Assembly (NCBI GenBank): GCA_020205615.1
Contig: CM035168.1
Span: 8,622,237-8,686,236, forward strand
Direction: 5' to 3'
Length of the DNA: 64,000 nucleotides
Origin: Panax quinquefolius
Taxonomy: Eukaryota > Streptophyta > Magnoliopsida > Apiales > Araliaceae
A program made the translations under genes and the position numbers. The number at the start of each line of letters is the position of its first letter. Positions within the stretch are counted from its first letter, which is position 1. The notes under the pieces were generated by a model that was given only the letters and a program-made list of their open reading frames with translations, was not told the origin of the DNA and did not search any database. Of the stretch, positions 1 through 9,615 are shown one piece after another.

Positions 1-1107
1 CTTGAATTTTACACCACTAGGATTATTTTGAGGTATTTTGGATGTATAGATTAGGAGTTATGGATTTTATGAGAAAAGACTATTTTAAAAGTAACTATTT
101 ATAACTCCTTGCGGTTAACTCCAAAATTGATAAAATTTTTATTGAGAGTACATCTATATAATATCGATTGTACTCTGTGAATTTCGAATTTTTGGATAAA
201 AGTACAATTTATGATAAATGTTTAAATATTCTATTGGTTTTGGCCATATGAAAAATAGTAAATGAATTTTAAAATTTCGAGAAAATATATATTCAATATG
301 GGACTATTTTATGCTAAATTCGGAAAAAGAAATATTTTAGAATCGATTTGGTATTTTTCATGAAAATGTTCTAGTTATGAGTAAATGAATTAAATATGTT
401 ATGTGAAGTAAGAAAATTGGAAAATATGATTTATTGGCTTGAGAATCATATATGAGATATATCTGATTTTTATGAGGGTTTTGGTTAATGATGATGAAAT
501 CTTATGAGTTTGGCATTTTATGATGATTAAATGCATTAATTAGTAAAGTGTAAACAATTTAATTAAATTGTTTATAAGTTTGAAATGATTAAAATATTAT
601 TATAATATTAATAATATTAGATTATGAGATTTCTAAGTGATTTATAACATTTGGATTAAGGTGTTATAAATATGGATATGAATTTTATTATGAAACTTTA
701 TCTTTTAGTATCGAGGAGTTACTATGCACGTTATACGGGACTATGTATTTTATCACGAAGTCTTATTCACAACAAATTGGTTTCTTCTCCGACCAAATTA
801 TCTTTGATTTATGAATCTTACTCTTGAAATTAAAACCATGTTTTGATTATATTATTTTTATATAACATTCTTATAACCCTAATGATGATATTTCTCTTTG
901 ACTTGAGTGTAAAGATGGGTAGATTATTGGTATGATCGTGACCATGGGTTCTCTTTGGCCGATGGTGCAAAAGTTGAATTGTTGGTTGGTATGATCATGA
1001 CCATTGAATTTACAATTGAATATTTTTAGCTTAAGTGCAAAGGTGAATTGATCAACATGGTTATAATTATTGTTATATAACTTCCGAAATGATTATGTAT
1101 TTATTTG

Positions 1108-1532
1108 AGATATGAATATCTTTGGCCCGTAGTCTGCAGATGATGGCTTGTGATGAATATCTTTGCTTTGTGGTCAAAGATGAATTATTGATGAATATCT
1201 TTGGCTCGTAATGCAAAGATGACTGTTGTTGAATATCTTTGCTTTGTAGTGCAAAGATGAATTATTGATGAATATCTTTGGCTCGTAATGCAAAGATGAC
1301 TGTTGTTGAATATCTTTGCTTTTGTAGTGTAAAGATGAATTATTGATGAATATCTTTGGCTCGTAATGCAAAGATGACCTATTGTTGAATATCTTTGCTT
1401 TGTAGTGCAAAGATGAATTATTGATGAATATCTTTGGCTCGTAATGCAAAGATGACTGTTGTTGAATATCTTTAGCACCGTAGTGTAAAGATGAGCTGTT
1501 GATGAATATCTTTGACGCGTGGTGCAAAGATG
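1108..1532 (+). repeat. Minisatellite in gypsy LTR, 39-40-bp hairpin units, about 11 copies
   Basis: GAATATCTTT recurs at about 1114, 1154, 1193, 1231, 1270 and so on up to about 1504. Units alternate between two variants (GGCTCGTAAT and CTTTGTAGT centres). Each unit contains ATCTTTG followed about 10 bases later by CAAAGAT, an inverted repeat able to form a 7-bp stem. Open frames read across this block on the minus strand are low-complexity by-products of the repeat. Confidence 0.9.
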
Positions 1533-2034
1533 AATTTATTAGAATGATTATGAGCAGAGAACCGTGATTTGGTATAACCATGATATTTGATGTTTCGAGG
1601 TAAAGACGGTGATGAAAATTATCTTCGTCACCGGATGAGAAGAGAATTTAGAATCACAATTATGATTATGAGTTATTCATATGATTGTGGAAAGGAACCT
1701 GTTGATTGATGTTACTGAGGATAAAATATTGTTGGTGGACTTTTAACGTGGAGAAGACAATAGACTTTATAGTCTATTTAACTCTTCTAATGGATTGCTC
1801 ATTCACGCTAAACTATGGTTGAAAAGTTTTATCATCTACCATATGTTCTAAATCTACGATTTATTATTGATGAAGACTATTGATAATTTATTTATCTTTA
1901 GTCATAATATTCTTTATTGAGCTAGTTGTGCTCACCCTTTTGTTTCACAATTCCTTTCGTAATAAAAGTGTAAATTTGGGTCGAAGCGGGGATAGCGAGG
2001 AATAGAGCTGATGGTCTATAGATGTTGAGGTGAG

Positions 2035-2427
2035 GTGAATTTAACTTGGAAGGTGTGTTTGTCACTATTATACAAGATGTCTAAAGACATACAAACTCGT
2101 GTTATCATAAGACATGGTTGTGCTCATCCACTTGCTGAGTATATTTACAAGCACTACCTATATAATCTTGGTGTTTGTTTGGAGTATAATACCCAATTAG
2201 AGACAGTGGAGATAATGATATGTCAAGAGAAGACTCACCATTGGGAAGAATACGATAGTAATCTTCTTGTTTTTCTTTGGGGTCTATTGGGTCAACCAAG
2301 GATAATTCTGTGGCCATATGATATCTACCATAACCTAAAAGCATGGCCTCCCATGTACGAAGGTTTTCTTGAGCACTTCCCAAAGTTTCTAATTTCTAAA
2401 ACAGTTTTTGACTGTACCTTTATGTAA
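2035..2427 (+). CDS. Unrecognised 130-codon open frame inside gypsy A LTR region
   Basis: The frame has 130 codons starting with ATG at 2035. The predicted protein is of normal composition, not low-complexity: rich in Trp, Tyr, His and Leu, with a stretch reading LEYNTQLETVEIMICQEKTH followed by HHWEEYD and a W/P-rich C-terminus (ILWPYDIYHNLKAWPPMYEG). I see no signal peptide and recognise no family. It sits where the other gypsy LTRs have no equivalent sequence, just upstream of a GTGACGTGTTATCCAAG segment (about 2441) that also occurs in the extra segment of gypsy B and C. It could be a captured host-gene fragment, part of an unknown retroelement segment, or a chance frame. Confidence 0.3.
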   Translation: MNLTWKVCLSLLYKMSKDIQTRVIIRHGCAHPLAEYIYKHYLYNLGVCLEYNTQLETVEIMICQEKTHHWEEYDSNLLVFLWGLLGQPRIILWPYDIYHNLKAWPPMYEGFLEHFPKFLISKTVFDCTFM

Positions 2428-2621
2428 GGTGTCATGGTGACGTGTTATCCAAGTTGGTGTCCAGAGTTACATTTGGTATATATTGGTATCCAAACTCACA
2501 GCATATGTGTTGTTTTATTTTGCACGACAATTGTTGTAATAAAGTTGTAGTTATTTCTGTACCATGTATTTAACGACTCAGAATAGGTTGGATGGAATGG
2601 ACCTATTTTGGGGTTGTTACA

Positions 2622-3225
2622 AAAACCACTTAAGGCAGAGACGTGAATAAAGCAGATCTGCAAGATATTTGATGTATTGGGATGCTCCGAGGAGCAACAG
2701 GTTCCCTTTGCCACCTTCATGTTGCGTGCAGAGGTAGATTACTGGTGAGAATCTGTAAAACGTACTCAACCTGCCGCATTGAAGATGACTTGGGAGAAGT
2801 TCCAAGAATTGTTCAACGACAAGTACTTTCCCGAAAGTATTCGTCACATGAAAGAGGTAGAGTTCATTAAACTGGAGCAAAACAACATGTCCGTGTCGCA
2901 GTACGAAGCCAAGTTTGCCGAGTTGTCCCAGTTTGCGTCCTATTTTATTGATAATGAGGAGAGAATGACGCGAATGTTTCTAAGAGGTTTGAAACCCGAG
3001 ATACGTCAATATCTTATCTCTCATAAATTGTGTTTGTATTCAGATGTTGTTAATAGGGCTCAGTTATTAGAGCGCTATAATGAGTCAACCCAACCAAAAG
3101 AAAGCAACTGGCAAAATGATAATACCAGTGATAACAGTCATCGAAGCGGTGACAATAAGCGTGGAGGGAATCAACATGCCAGAAATGGTAACCACTTCGG
3201 TGGTAATCATGGCCAAAGCAATTAG
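2622..3225 (+). pseudogene. gag: Gypsy A gag (capsid) remnant
   Basis: The frame reads a Retrotrans_gag-type capsid domain. Upstream of the in-frame ATG at 2779 (2680-2778) the same domain begins with a segment reading VLGCSEEQQVPFATFMLRAE, then a Trp-to-stop change. From 2785 it is open: TWEKFQELFNDKYFPESI, then VSQYEAKFAELSQFA and ERMTRMFLRGLKPEIRQYL, typical of plant gypsy gag. It ends in an Asn/His/Gly-rich basic tail (RNA binding). The N-terminal part of gag and the primer-binding site are missing, because the LTR end at 2621 abuts mid-gag sequence. This would be the structural protein of the cytoplasmic virus-like particle. Confidence 0.85.
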
Positions 3226-3540
3226 AATGGACATTTCAAGAAGAGGAGATTTAACAATGATGGAAAGACGTCAGCACCAGCACCTGTTGTTAAGGAAGGA
3301 TAACGACCACCTATCATATGTTTCAAATGCGGAGGGGAGGGACACATCAGTCCAAACTGTACGATGTCGTCCAAAGCATGTTATAATTGTGAAAGAGAAG
3401 GTCACCTAGCTCGATTTTGTCGTTCACCGAAGACAAGTTCAGCTAGGATGGAGGCACCAAAGGACGCCCCAGAAAAGTCAAAGCCAGATGGTCTGAGGAA
3501 GAGCGTTTGTCGTGACCTCCCAGAAGCAAGGAACCCGAAT
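3226..3540 (+). pseudogene. gag: Gypsy A nucleocapsid zinc knuckles (two CCHC)
   Basis: Two CX2CX4HX4C knuckles lie in tandem: CFKCGGEGHISPNC at 3319-3360 and CYNCEREGHLARFC at 3379-3420. All eight ligands are intact. Such knuckles bind the element's genomic RNA during packaging. They continue the gag reading after a frame change near 3225-3310; the stretch in between is Gly/Asn/Lys-rich in the old frame. The linker after 3420 is Pro/Lys/Ser-rich and leads into the protease. Two knuckles rather than one is seen in several plant gypsy elements. Confidence 0.85.
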
Positions 3541-3960
3541 GAGGTCATTACGGGTAAGCTTATCATAAACTCTAGTGAAGTATATACCTTATTTGATCAC
3601 CGGTTCTACCCATTCCTTTATTTCTCCTACTTGCGCTTTCAGCGTTTAAATTTGACTCCTGAGAAAAATTGGACTTTGATTTATTTGTTGAAACTCCGTT
3701 GGGAGAAACCTTCATTACATCCACTGTTTATAAGTCTTGTTTGGTTCAAATCGGTACCCTCACATTACCTGTCGATCTTATTTCATTGAAAATACTTGCA
3801 TTTGACGTAATTCTAGGGATTGATTGGTTAACTACTCATCATGCAAAAATTGATTATTTTCGTAAGGTTGTTAGCTTTCATATTCCTAACCAACATATTA
3901 TGCGAATTCAAGCAACCAAAATCAATCATTGTCATTTCAAGCCATAAAGCTATTCGTTTA
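3541..3960 (+). pseudogene. pol: Gypsy A aspartic protease remnant
   Basis: A retropepsin-like domain. The start reads LIINSSEVYTLFD, where the catalytic Asp of the D-T/S-G triad is expected. One extra base right after that Asp throws the rest of the active site into another frame; the downstream THSF-like part can still be read there. The C-terminal hallmark FDVILGIDWLTTHHAKIDY is intact (about 3800-3860), matching the D-I/L-G-M-D-W-L motif of gypsy proteases. In a live element this enzyme would cleave the polyprotein. A second frame change occurs near 3670. Confidence 0.8.
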
Positions 3961-4995
3961 TTGAAAAACGGTTGTCAAGCTTTCTTAGCTCATGTCACAG
4001 ATCTAAACAAAAATACGTTAGTTTTGAATAATATTTCTATTGTTAATGAATTTCCTGACGTATTCCCTAAAGAACTCTCGCCTACCCCCACGAAGCGTGA
4101 AATTAAATTTTGTATCGACCTTGAACCCTAAGATAAAACCCATTTCCAAAGCCCCATATTGAATGGCTCCTATTGAACTTTAGGAGTTAAAGACCCAACT
4201 GCAGGAATTGTTAGACATTGGCTTTATTCGTCCTAGTACTTCTCCTTGGGGTGCTCCTGTTCTATTCGTGAAGAAGAAAGATGGGAGTATGCGACTTTGT
4301 ATTGATTATCGGGAGTTTAATCATGTCACCATCAAAAATAGGTACCCATTGCCACGTATTGATGACCTGTTTGACTAGTTGCAAGGTGTCAAATTCTTTT
4401 CAAAGATTGATCTTCGTTCCGGATATCACCAATTGAAGATTAGAACCGATGACATTTCAAAGACAACTTTCAGAACTCGATACGGGCATTATGAATTCCT
4501 AGTTATGTCTTTTGGATTGACTAATGCTCCTGTTGCCTTCATGGATATGATGAATCGAGTATTCAAGGAATATTTGGATCACTTTGTGGTCGTCTTTATT
4601 GATGACATCCTTATTTATTCCAAAAGTCGTGAAGATCATGAGCAACACTTGAGGCTGATACTTCAAAAGCTTCGTGAATATAAGCTTTATGCCAAGTTGA
4701 AGAAATGAGAGTTCTAGCTTGAGGAAGTAGCATTCCTTGGGCACGTGGTATCAAGTCATGGAATATCTGTTGACCCAGCAAAGATTGAAGCTATTCAAAG
4801 CTGGGAGCAACCTAAATCGATGGATCAAGTCGTAGCTTTCTCGGCTTAGCTGGTTATTATCGGAGATTCATAGAAGGGTTTTCTCGAATTGCTACTCCCT
4901 TAACTCAACTGACTTAGAAAGATACAAAATTCGGTTGGAGCGAGGAATGTGAGAAGTGTTTTCAAGAACTCAATAGAAGACTCATTTCAAAGACT
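3961..4995 (+). pseudogene. pol: Gypsy A reverse transcriptase remnant
   Basis: It begins with a block reading NISIVNEFPDVFPKEL (near 4030-4080), the usual entry to plant gypsy RT. Recognisable RT blocks follow: [20 protein letters not shown] (about 4250-4310), [16 protein letters not shown] (about 4394), [12 protein letters not shown] (4495) and the catalytic FIDD box with both aspartates (4601-4606). A TAG at 4376-4378 and two stops near 4706-4720 replace conserved residues in KKCEFWLEE-like sequence; a frameshift lies near 4130-4170. The FLGHVVSSHGISVDP block follows at 4734. In a working copy it would copy RNA to DNA inside the particle. Confidence 0.9.
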
Positions 4996-4999
4996 GCTC

Positions 5000-5395
5000 G
5001 GCTATGAATACCATCCGCTCGGAGGATTTGTCATCTGATGATGCTTCGTGCAAAAGGGTTAGGATGCGTTCTCATGCAACATGGGAAAGTCATAGCCTAT
5101 ACCTCTCGACAACTCAAAGAATATGAGAGGAATTATCCTACTCGTGACCTAGAGTTGGCAGCTGTTGTCTTCGCACTTAAAATTTGGAGGCATTACTTGT
5201 ATGGGGAGAAAGTGGAGATCTTTACGGATTATAAAAGCCTCAAATATTTCTTCATTCAAAAGGAACTAAACATGTGACAGCGACGTTGGCTTGAACTGTT
5301 GAAAGATTATGATTATACCATCCAATACCATCCTAGAAAAGCGAATGTGGCAGCTAACGCATTGAGTAGAAGATCATATGCGGGTACGAGTGCGA
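5000..5395 (+). pseudogene. pol: Gypsy A RNase H remnant
   Basis: Reads [20 protein letters not shown], then a block around [20 protein letters not shown], then [13 protein letters not shown], all diagnostic for gypsy RNase H. The second catalytic region keeps E (in [12 protein letters not shown]) and D (in FTDYKSL). The first Asp region near 5030 is disturbed by stops. A TGA at 5275 interrupts the domain. It resumes as RRWLELLKDYDYTIQYHP and a short segment ending ALSRR (to about 5373), the usual domain end. The enzyme would degrade the RNA strand of the hybrid. Confidence 0.88.
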
Positions 5396-6404
5396 TATTG
5401 TCAACGCAAAGGCCCATTTTATATGACTTGCAAAGGATGGAGATAGAGATAAAGACTCCAGGGACCCAAGTGATGATGGCGAATATACGAGTGGAACCGA
5501 CTTTAATCGATAAAGTTAAAGCTGCTCAAGCTACAGACCTGGAGCTGATGCATATGAAGAAGAAAGTACAAGAAGGTGCTATGCCGGAAGCAAGAATCGA
5601 TGAAGAAGGAATACTTCGAGTCAACTCCAGACTTTGTGTTCCTAATGACCCTGAGTTAAAGTATAAAATCATGATGGAGGCGCACAACACACCGTTTGCA
5701 ATCCATTTTGGGAGTACTAAAATATATCATCTTCTTCGACATACATTTTGGTGGGGCAATATGAAGAGAGAGATAGCGCTGTTTATCTCAAGGTGTCTAA
5801 CATGTCAACGAGTCAAGTGCGAGCATCAAGTACCAAAAGGTTCATTGCAACCACTTGAAATTCCGGAATGGAAGTGGGAGCACATTACCATGGATTTCAA
5901 TTCTTCGTCTTCCCAAGGTTTCTTAAGGCATAGATGCAATTTGGGTCATTGTTGGTAGATTGACCAAGTCTGCTCATTTCTTACCTATACGAGAAACTTA
6001 TACACTTGAATGTCTTGCTCGTATATACATAAACGAGGTTGTAAGATTGCATGGTATGCCAGTATCCATAGTTTCTGATCGAGACCCAAGATTCACTTCA
6101 CGATTTTGGGTTAGTTTACAAAAAGCTATGGGCGCGGATTTACGATTTAGTTCGGCATATCATCCTCAGACGGACGAACAATCAGAGAGGACTATTCAAA
6201 CGCTTGAAGATTTATTAAGACTCTGTGTCCTTGACTTCATGAGAAGTTTAAACAAGTTCTTACCATTGGTGGAGTTTTCCTACAACAACAGTTATCAAAC
6301 AAGCATTGGCATGGCTCCATTCGAAGCGTTGTATGGAAGAAAGTGTCGTTCTCCAGTATGCTGGGATGAGGTGGGTGAAGCAACGTTGTTGGGACCGGAG
6401 TTGG
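5396..6404 (+). pseudogene. pol: Gypsy A integrase, N-terminal and catalytic part (split)
   Basis: An H2C2 zinc-binding domain is intact: the histidines of HNTPFAIHFG (about 5686) are followed by the cysteines of CLTCQR (about 5795). The catalytic core keeps all three acidic residues: Asp in HITMDF (5893-5895), Asp in SDRDPRF (6077-6079) and Glu in QSERTIQ (6185-6187). The last two are 36 codons apart, the classic D-35-E spacing. A one-base frameshift and a stop near 5905-5957 separate the first Asp from the other two. The frame stops being integrase at 6404, where a copia LTR begins; the rest resumes at 8265. Confidence 0.9.
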
Positions 6405-8264
6405 TGAAAGTAGTATGCATACAAGCCAATCATGTTTGATGATAAAGCATATAATTTGTAACAATCTTATTCATTTATTAATAAAAAGTATTAATTTATT
6501 AAAGGCTTTTAATTATCTACATGATGCTGTTTTATAATATGTGATAAACCCATAGTTTTAAGCAATGCTTTTAGAATAATGATGATGATCATTCTAATGA
6601 GATCTAAATTCTTAGAAAGCTTAAAACTAAAATAGTTCCCAATCGTTGGATTACTAAATTGGGATTAGTGAATCCGGATAGATTGGTACATACGTTGCTT
6701 GCTCATTGGATGAGGATGATTGATCTCATGATCATTTGTGTGGAGACACTAAAGCAAGTATGTTGGTGCTTATTAGAGAATAAGTTCACTTTGAGCGTGG
6801 CTCGCTAAGGAATACCTAATGGAGTTTTGATTGCTGTCAATAGGAATTCTGTAGTGATAGTAAAGACAAGTGATCCTTGGACTTGAGATCATCATAGTAT
6901 CTTGTGTATGATGAGTTATACTTTGACTTATTCCTTAAGACCCTTAGGGTATATCAAAGGGTATGTTTGGGTATAATAAGTTGTGCACATGGAGATAATG
7001 TATGATCAATAAAGAATCTACCACTTCTATTAAAGAAGAGAAATGTCCTATGTGATTCGATAAATGACAACCCGGTAGTCCTTGGCGAAAGGCGTAATAA
7101 AATTAGAAAGGAGTTTCTAATTTGCATTATTTGGTGTTGTCATTAAGGATCGAAATACATATAATTAAATAAAATAAGACTTGATGGTAATTCCATGTCT
7201 TATATTTAATTGGGACATTGTATGGTGGAAGGATTGAATTGTACAGTAACTATTTACTCAAAGGTTCTTTTATAATTAATGTTGAAATCTATATTATCTC
7301 GGAAAATCGTTGATCGCTAGGGAGGCTTATCCTATTGTAGAATAAATATTATTTATTTAAATAAATTAATTTTTAATTTATTTATTTAAATAAGATTAGA
7401 ATTGTTCTAATTGATTTATTCACAACCTGCTTAATATGGAGAACCTAAAGGGTCACACCACCATAAAAGGAAGAATAATTATTTAAGAAGTTAATGGCAT
7501 AATCGTAATAATATGTTATGTATATTTAATTTAATCTATGGTGATAGAATAAATTAAATAGCTTAATATTATTATTTAATATTTTAGAAATATTAAATAT
7601 AAATTAATAAGAGGAGTCTTATTAATATTATTACAATTATTATTATTATTTTAATTTCTAAAAGAGTTTAGGAATTAATTTAATATAAGTACTCTCATTT
7701 ATTCCTAATAAGATTAGGAGGGAAAATTAATTAAAGAAGTTTAATTAATTATCCCTAATAAGATTAGGGAGCCCATTTAATTAAAAGAGTTTAATTAAAT
7801 AATACCTTATTTTTTTTTAATAGGGTTACTTGATATCTTTATAAGAGGAGTCTTATATCAGATATCAAGAGAACGACGTAATTCCAATTGTTGGAGAGTA
7901 CGCTCTTTTTCTATAGAGATAGAAAAACTAGGGTTTAGCCAAACACCCATCTTCTTGAATCCTTCTTCTTCCTTGGTGGATCACCTCTAGAGGCCAAACA
8001 CATGGGTGGCTAACGTTAATCAAAAGAAGGAACCAAATCCGGTGGATTCAAGTTGAACGCGAAAAGGATTGGAGGTGAACTTGTACCTGAGGAAGCTCGA
8101 TCTTCAAGGGTATGATTCTTATTCGTTATCTTTTTCGTTTAATTAATAATTTTGCATAAAGGGTGATCCGGGTATATGGTTTGTAAAATTTTAAACTCTG
8201 ATTTTTACATGTTTCCGCTTATTTTTGCAATTTGATTGCGTTCTTGAATATTAAAAACCTAACA
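6405..8264 (+). mobile_element. Solo copia LTR inserted in gypsy integrase
   Basis: The 1860-bp sequence starts TGAAAGTAGTATGC and ends AACCTAACA-like (TG...CA ends). It is flanked by a perfect 5-bp target duplication GTTGG at 6400-6404 and 8265-8269. It matches over its whole length the four LTRs at 9616, 15369, 22922 and 25633. There is no internal region, so it is a solo LTR, the usual result of recombination between the two LTRs of one element. It carries a series of short hairpins at 7560-7900 and a non-coding, AT-rich body. Confidence 0.95.
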
Positions 8265-8850
8265 GTTGGTACTTATGACTATGGAAAAGATTCAAACGAT
8301 CCGACAACGTATAAAAGCCTCACAAGACCGACAAAAGAGTTATGCTGATCTTCATCGAAAGGACGTGGAATTCGATATTGGAGATCATGTGTTGTTACGT
8401 GTTGCTCCATGGAAAGGAGTTACGAGATTTGGAAAGAGAGGAAAGCTCAATCCTCGATTCATTGGCCCATTTTTAATCCTCGATCGAGTAGGGACTGTAG
8501 CCTATAAACTCGCTTTACCGCCAAGTATGTCTTGTGTTCATAACATTTTTCATATATCCATGTTACGTAAATATGTGAAAGACACGAACCACATTATTGA
8601 GTTAGAACCGGACGAAATAGCGAAAGATTTAACGTATGAAGAGGTTCCTGTTCAAATCTTGGATAAGAAGGAACATATTCTACGCTCCAAGGTTATACCT
8701 CAAGTCAAAGTTTTATGGAGGAACCACGATGTTGAGGAAATGACATGGGAGTTAGAATCTGAAATAAAATCAAGGTATCCTTACCTCTTCGACATACCAG
8801 GTACATACCCTAATTTCGAGGGCGAAATTTCATTTATAAGGTATCTTTAG
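8265..8850 (+). pseudogene. pol: Gypsy A integrase C-terminus with chromodomain-like tail
   Basis: Continuation of the integrase after the solo LTR: TTGACT-side codons lead into IKASQDRQKSYADLHRK, DIGDHVLLRVAPWKG, then HNIFHISMLRKYVKD, LTYEEVPVQILDKKE, VLWRNHDVEEMTWELE and RYPYLF. The GDHVLLRV block is the integrase GPY/F region. The final VLWRNHDVEEMTWE segment is the chromodomain-like end of Tekay/Del chromoviruses, which in this clade is thought to steer integration to heterochromatin. This is the longest unbroken part of the pol gene (194 codons from 8266). The frame matches that of the upstream part once the insertion is skipped. Confidence 0.88.
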
Positions 8851-8854
8851 CTGG

Positions 8855-9615
8855 TTATTAGTGGAAGTTTCTTCAAGTATATCCCCGCCCTACCGTCAGA
8901 GTACTCTTCTTTATAAGGTAAGGGGTATTATTTTTTTTCATATTCATGAAGAGAACTTCTATTATTCCATTCTTAATTATTACATTGGAATAACTTCATA
9001 TCACGCTGTGTCTACCCCTATACTTGGTGATTTACATTGTTATTCCATTCTTTATTATTACATTTGGAACATCACATGCATGCGTTTTCGTCGGACTGGT
9101 TCCGCTCTTTATTATTCATTGGAATATCCTTTCTACTTTTTACGCGGACTGGTTCCGTCTTTATTATTCTCATTGGAATATCACATGCTCATGCGTTTTA
9201 CTTTGGACTTGGTTCCGCTTTTATTATTACATTTGGAATATCCCGTGCATGCGTTTTTACCTATGGGACTGATTCCGTTATTATTTATTATTACATTGGA
9301 ATAACTTTTATCTATCAAATCTGTATGCATGGTGATTTCTTTTGTTATTCCATTCTTTATTATACTCAATTGGTTAAAGTTATGACTTCTATACTCCATG
9401 AAATTGGTGGAATATCTTTGATATTTGCGCTTCATCCAGTATCTTTTCGTGAAAATATTCTTCTGAGCATTCTTATATTTTACTCTACAAAGAAATATCA
9501 TGTTGACAATTTGGACGTTATTAGTTCCTGAATAAATTAATTCTTGAACTTGTTTTATTGAATTCTTATATTACTGTCATCATCCTCATATTTATATTTT
9601 GTTGAAAGTCATATG
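8855..9615 (+). repeat. Gypsy A 3' LTR, left part (5'-truncated)
   Basis: After the integrase tail a short unmatched stretch leads at about 8910 into LTR sequence (AAGGTAAGGGGTATTATT), which in gypsy B lies more than 1 kb inside the LTR (42431). So the polypurine tract and the first part of the LTR, including its TATA region, have been deleted. The minisatellite of TTATTCC...GGAATAAC units follows (8940-9310). The copia composite then interrupts the LTR at 9616, and it resumes at 27509. Confidence 0.8.
8940..9310 (+). repeat. LTR minisatellite with GGAATA/TATTCC units (gypsy A)
   Basis: Units of about 60-75 bases contain TTATTCCATTCTTTATTATT followed by TTGGAATA; the outer parts (TTATTCCA and TGGAATAA) are complementary. 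The same array occurs in all other gypsy LTRs here (37490-38110, 42470-43090, and inverted at 46800-47340 and 52840-53340). Phe/Tyr-rich open frames across this block are by-products. Confidence 0.85.

Larger units (their letters stand above)
1..2621 (+). repeat. 5' LTR-like region of gypsy A (start outside window)
   Basis: The stretch ends in TTGTTACA at 2621, matching the ends of the other gypsy LTRs here (39172, 43579, 28278). The last 100 bases contain the same boxes (GTACCATGTATTT, GACTCAGAATAGG, CCTATTTTGGGG). Around 1740-1960 it matches the LTR box around TAGTCATAATATT and GAGCTAGTTG. Bases 1-1100 have no counterpart in LTRs B or the 3' LTR of A. They match, inverted, a block inside gypsy C (about 49330-50300), so this is a second LTR subfamily. 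The block 1-1100 is AT-rich with no coding signal. Confidence 0.7.

Noticed and set aside
1174..1581. 135-codon minus-strand frame
   Set aside because: Repetitive peptide generated by the 39-40-bp tandem units; two frames are open at once.
8861..9531. Several overlapping Phe/Tyr/Ile-rich frames of 82-164 codons
   Set aside because: By-products of the TTATTCC minisatellite in a gypsy LTR; same at 37638-37985, 42589-43028, 46798-47450 and 52652-53150.
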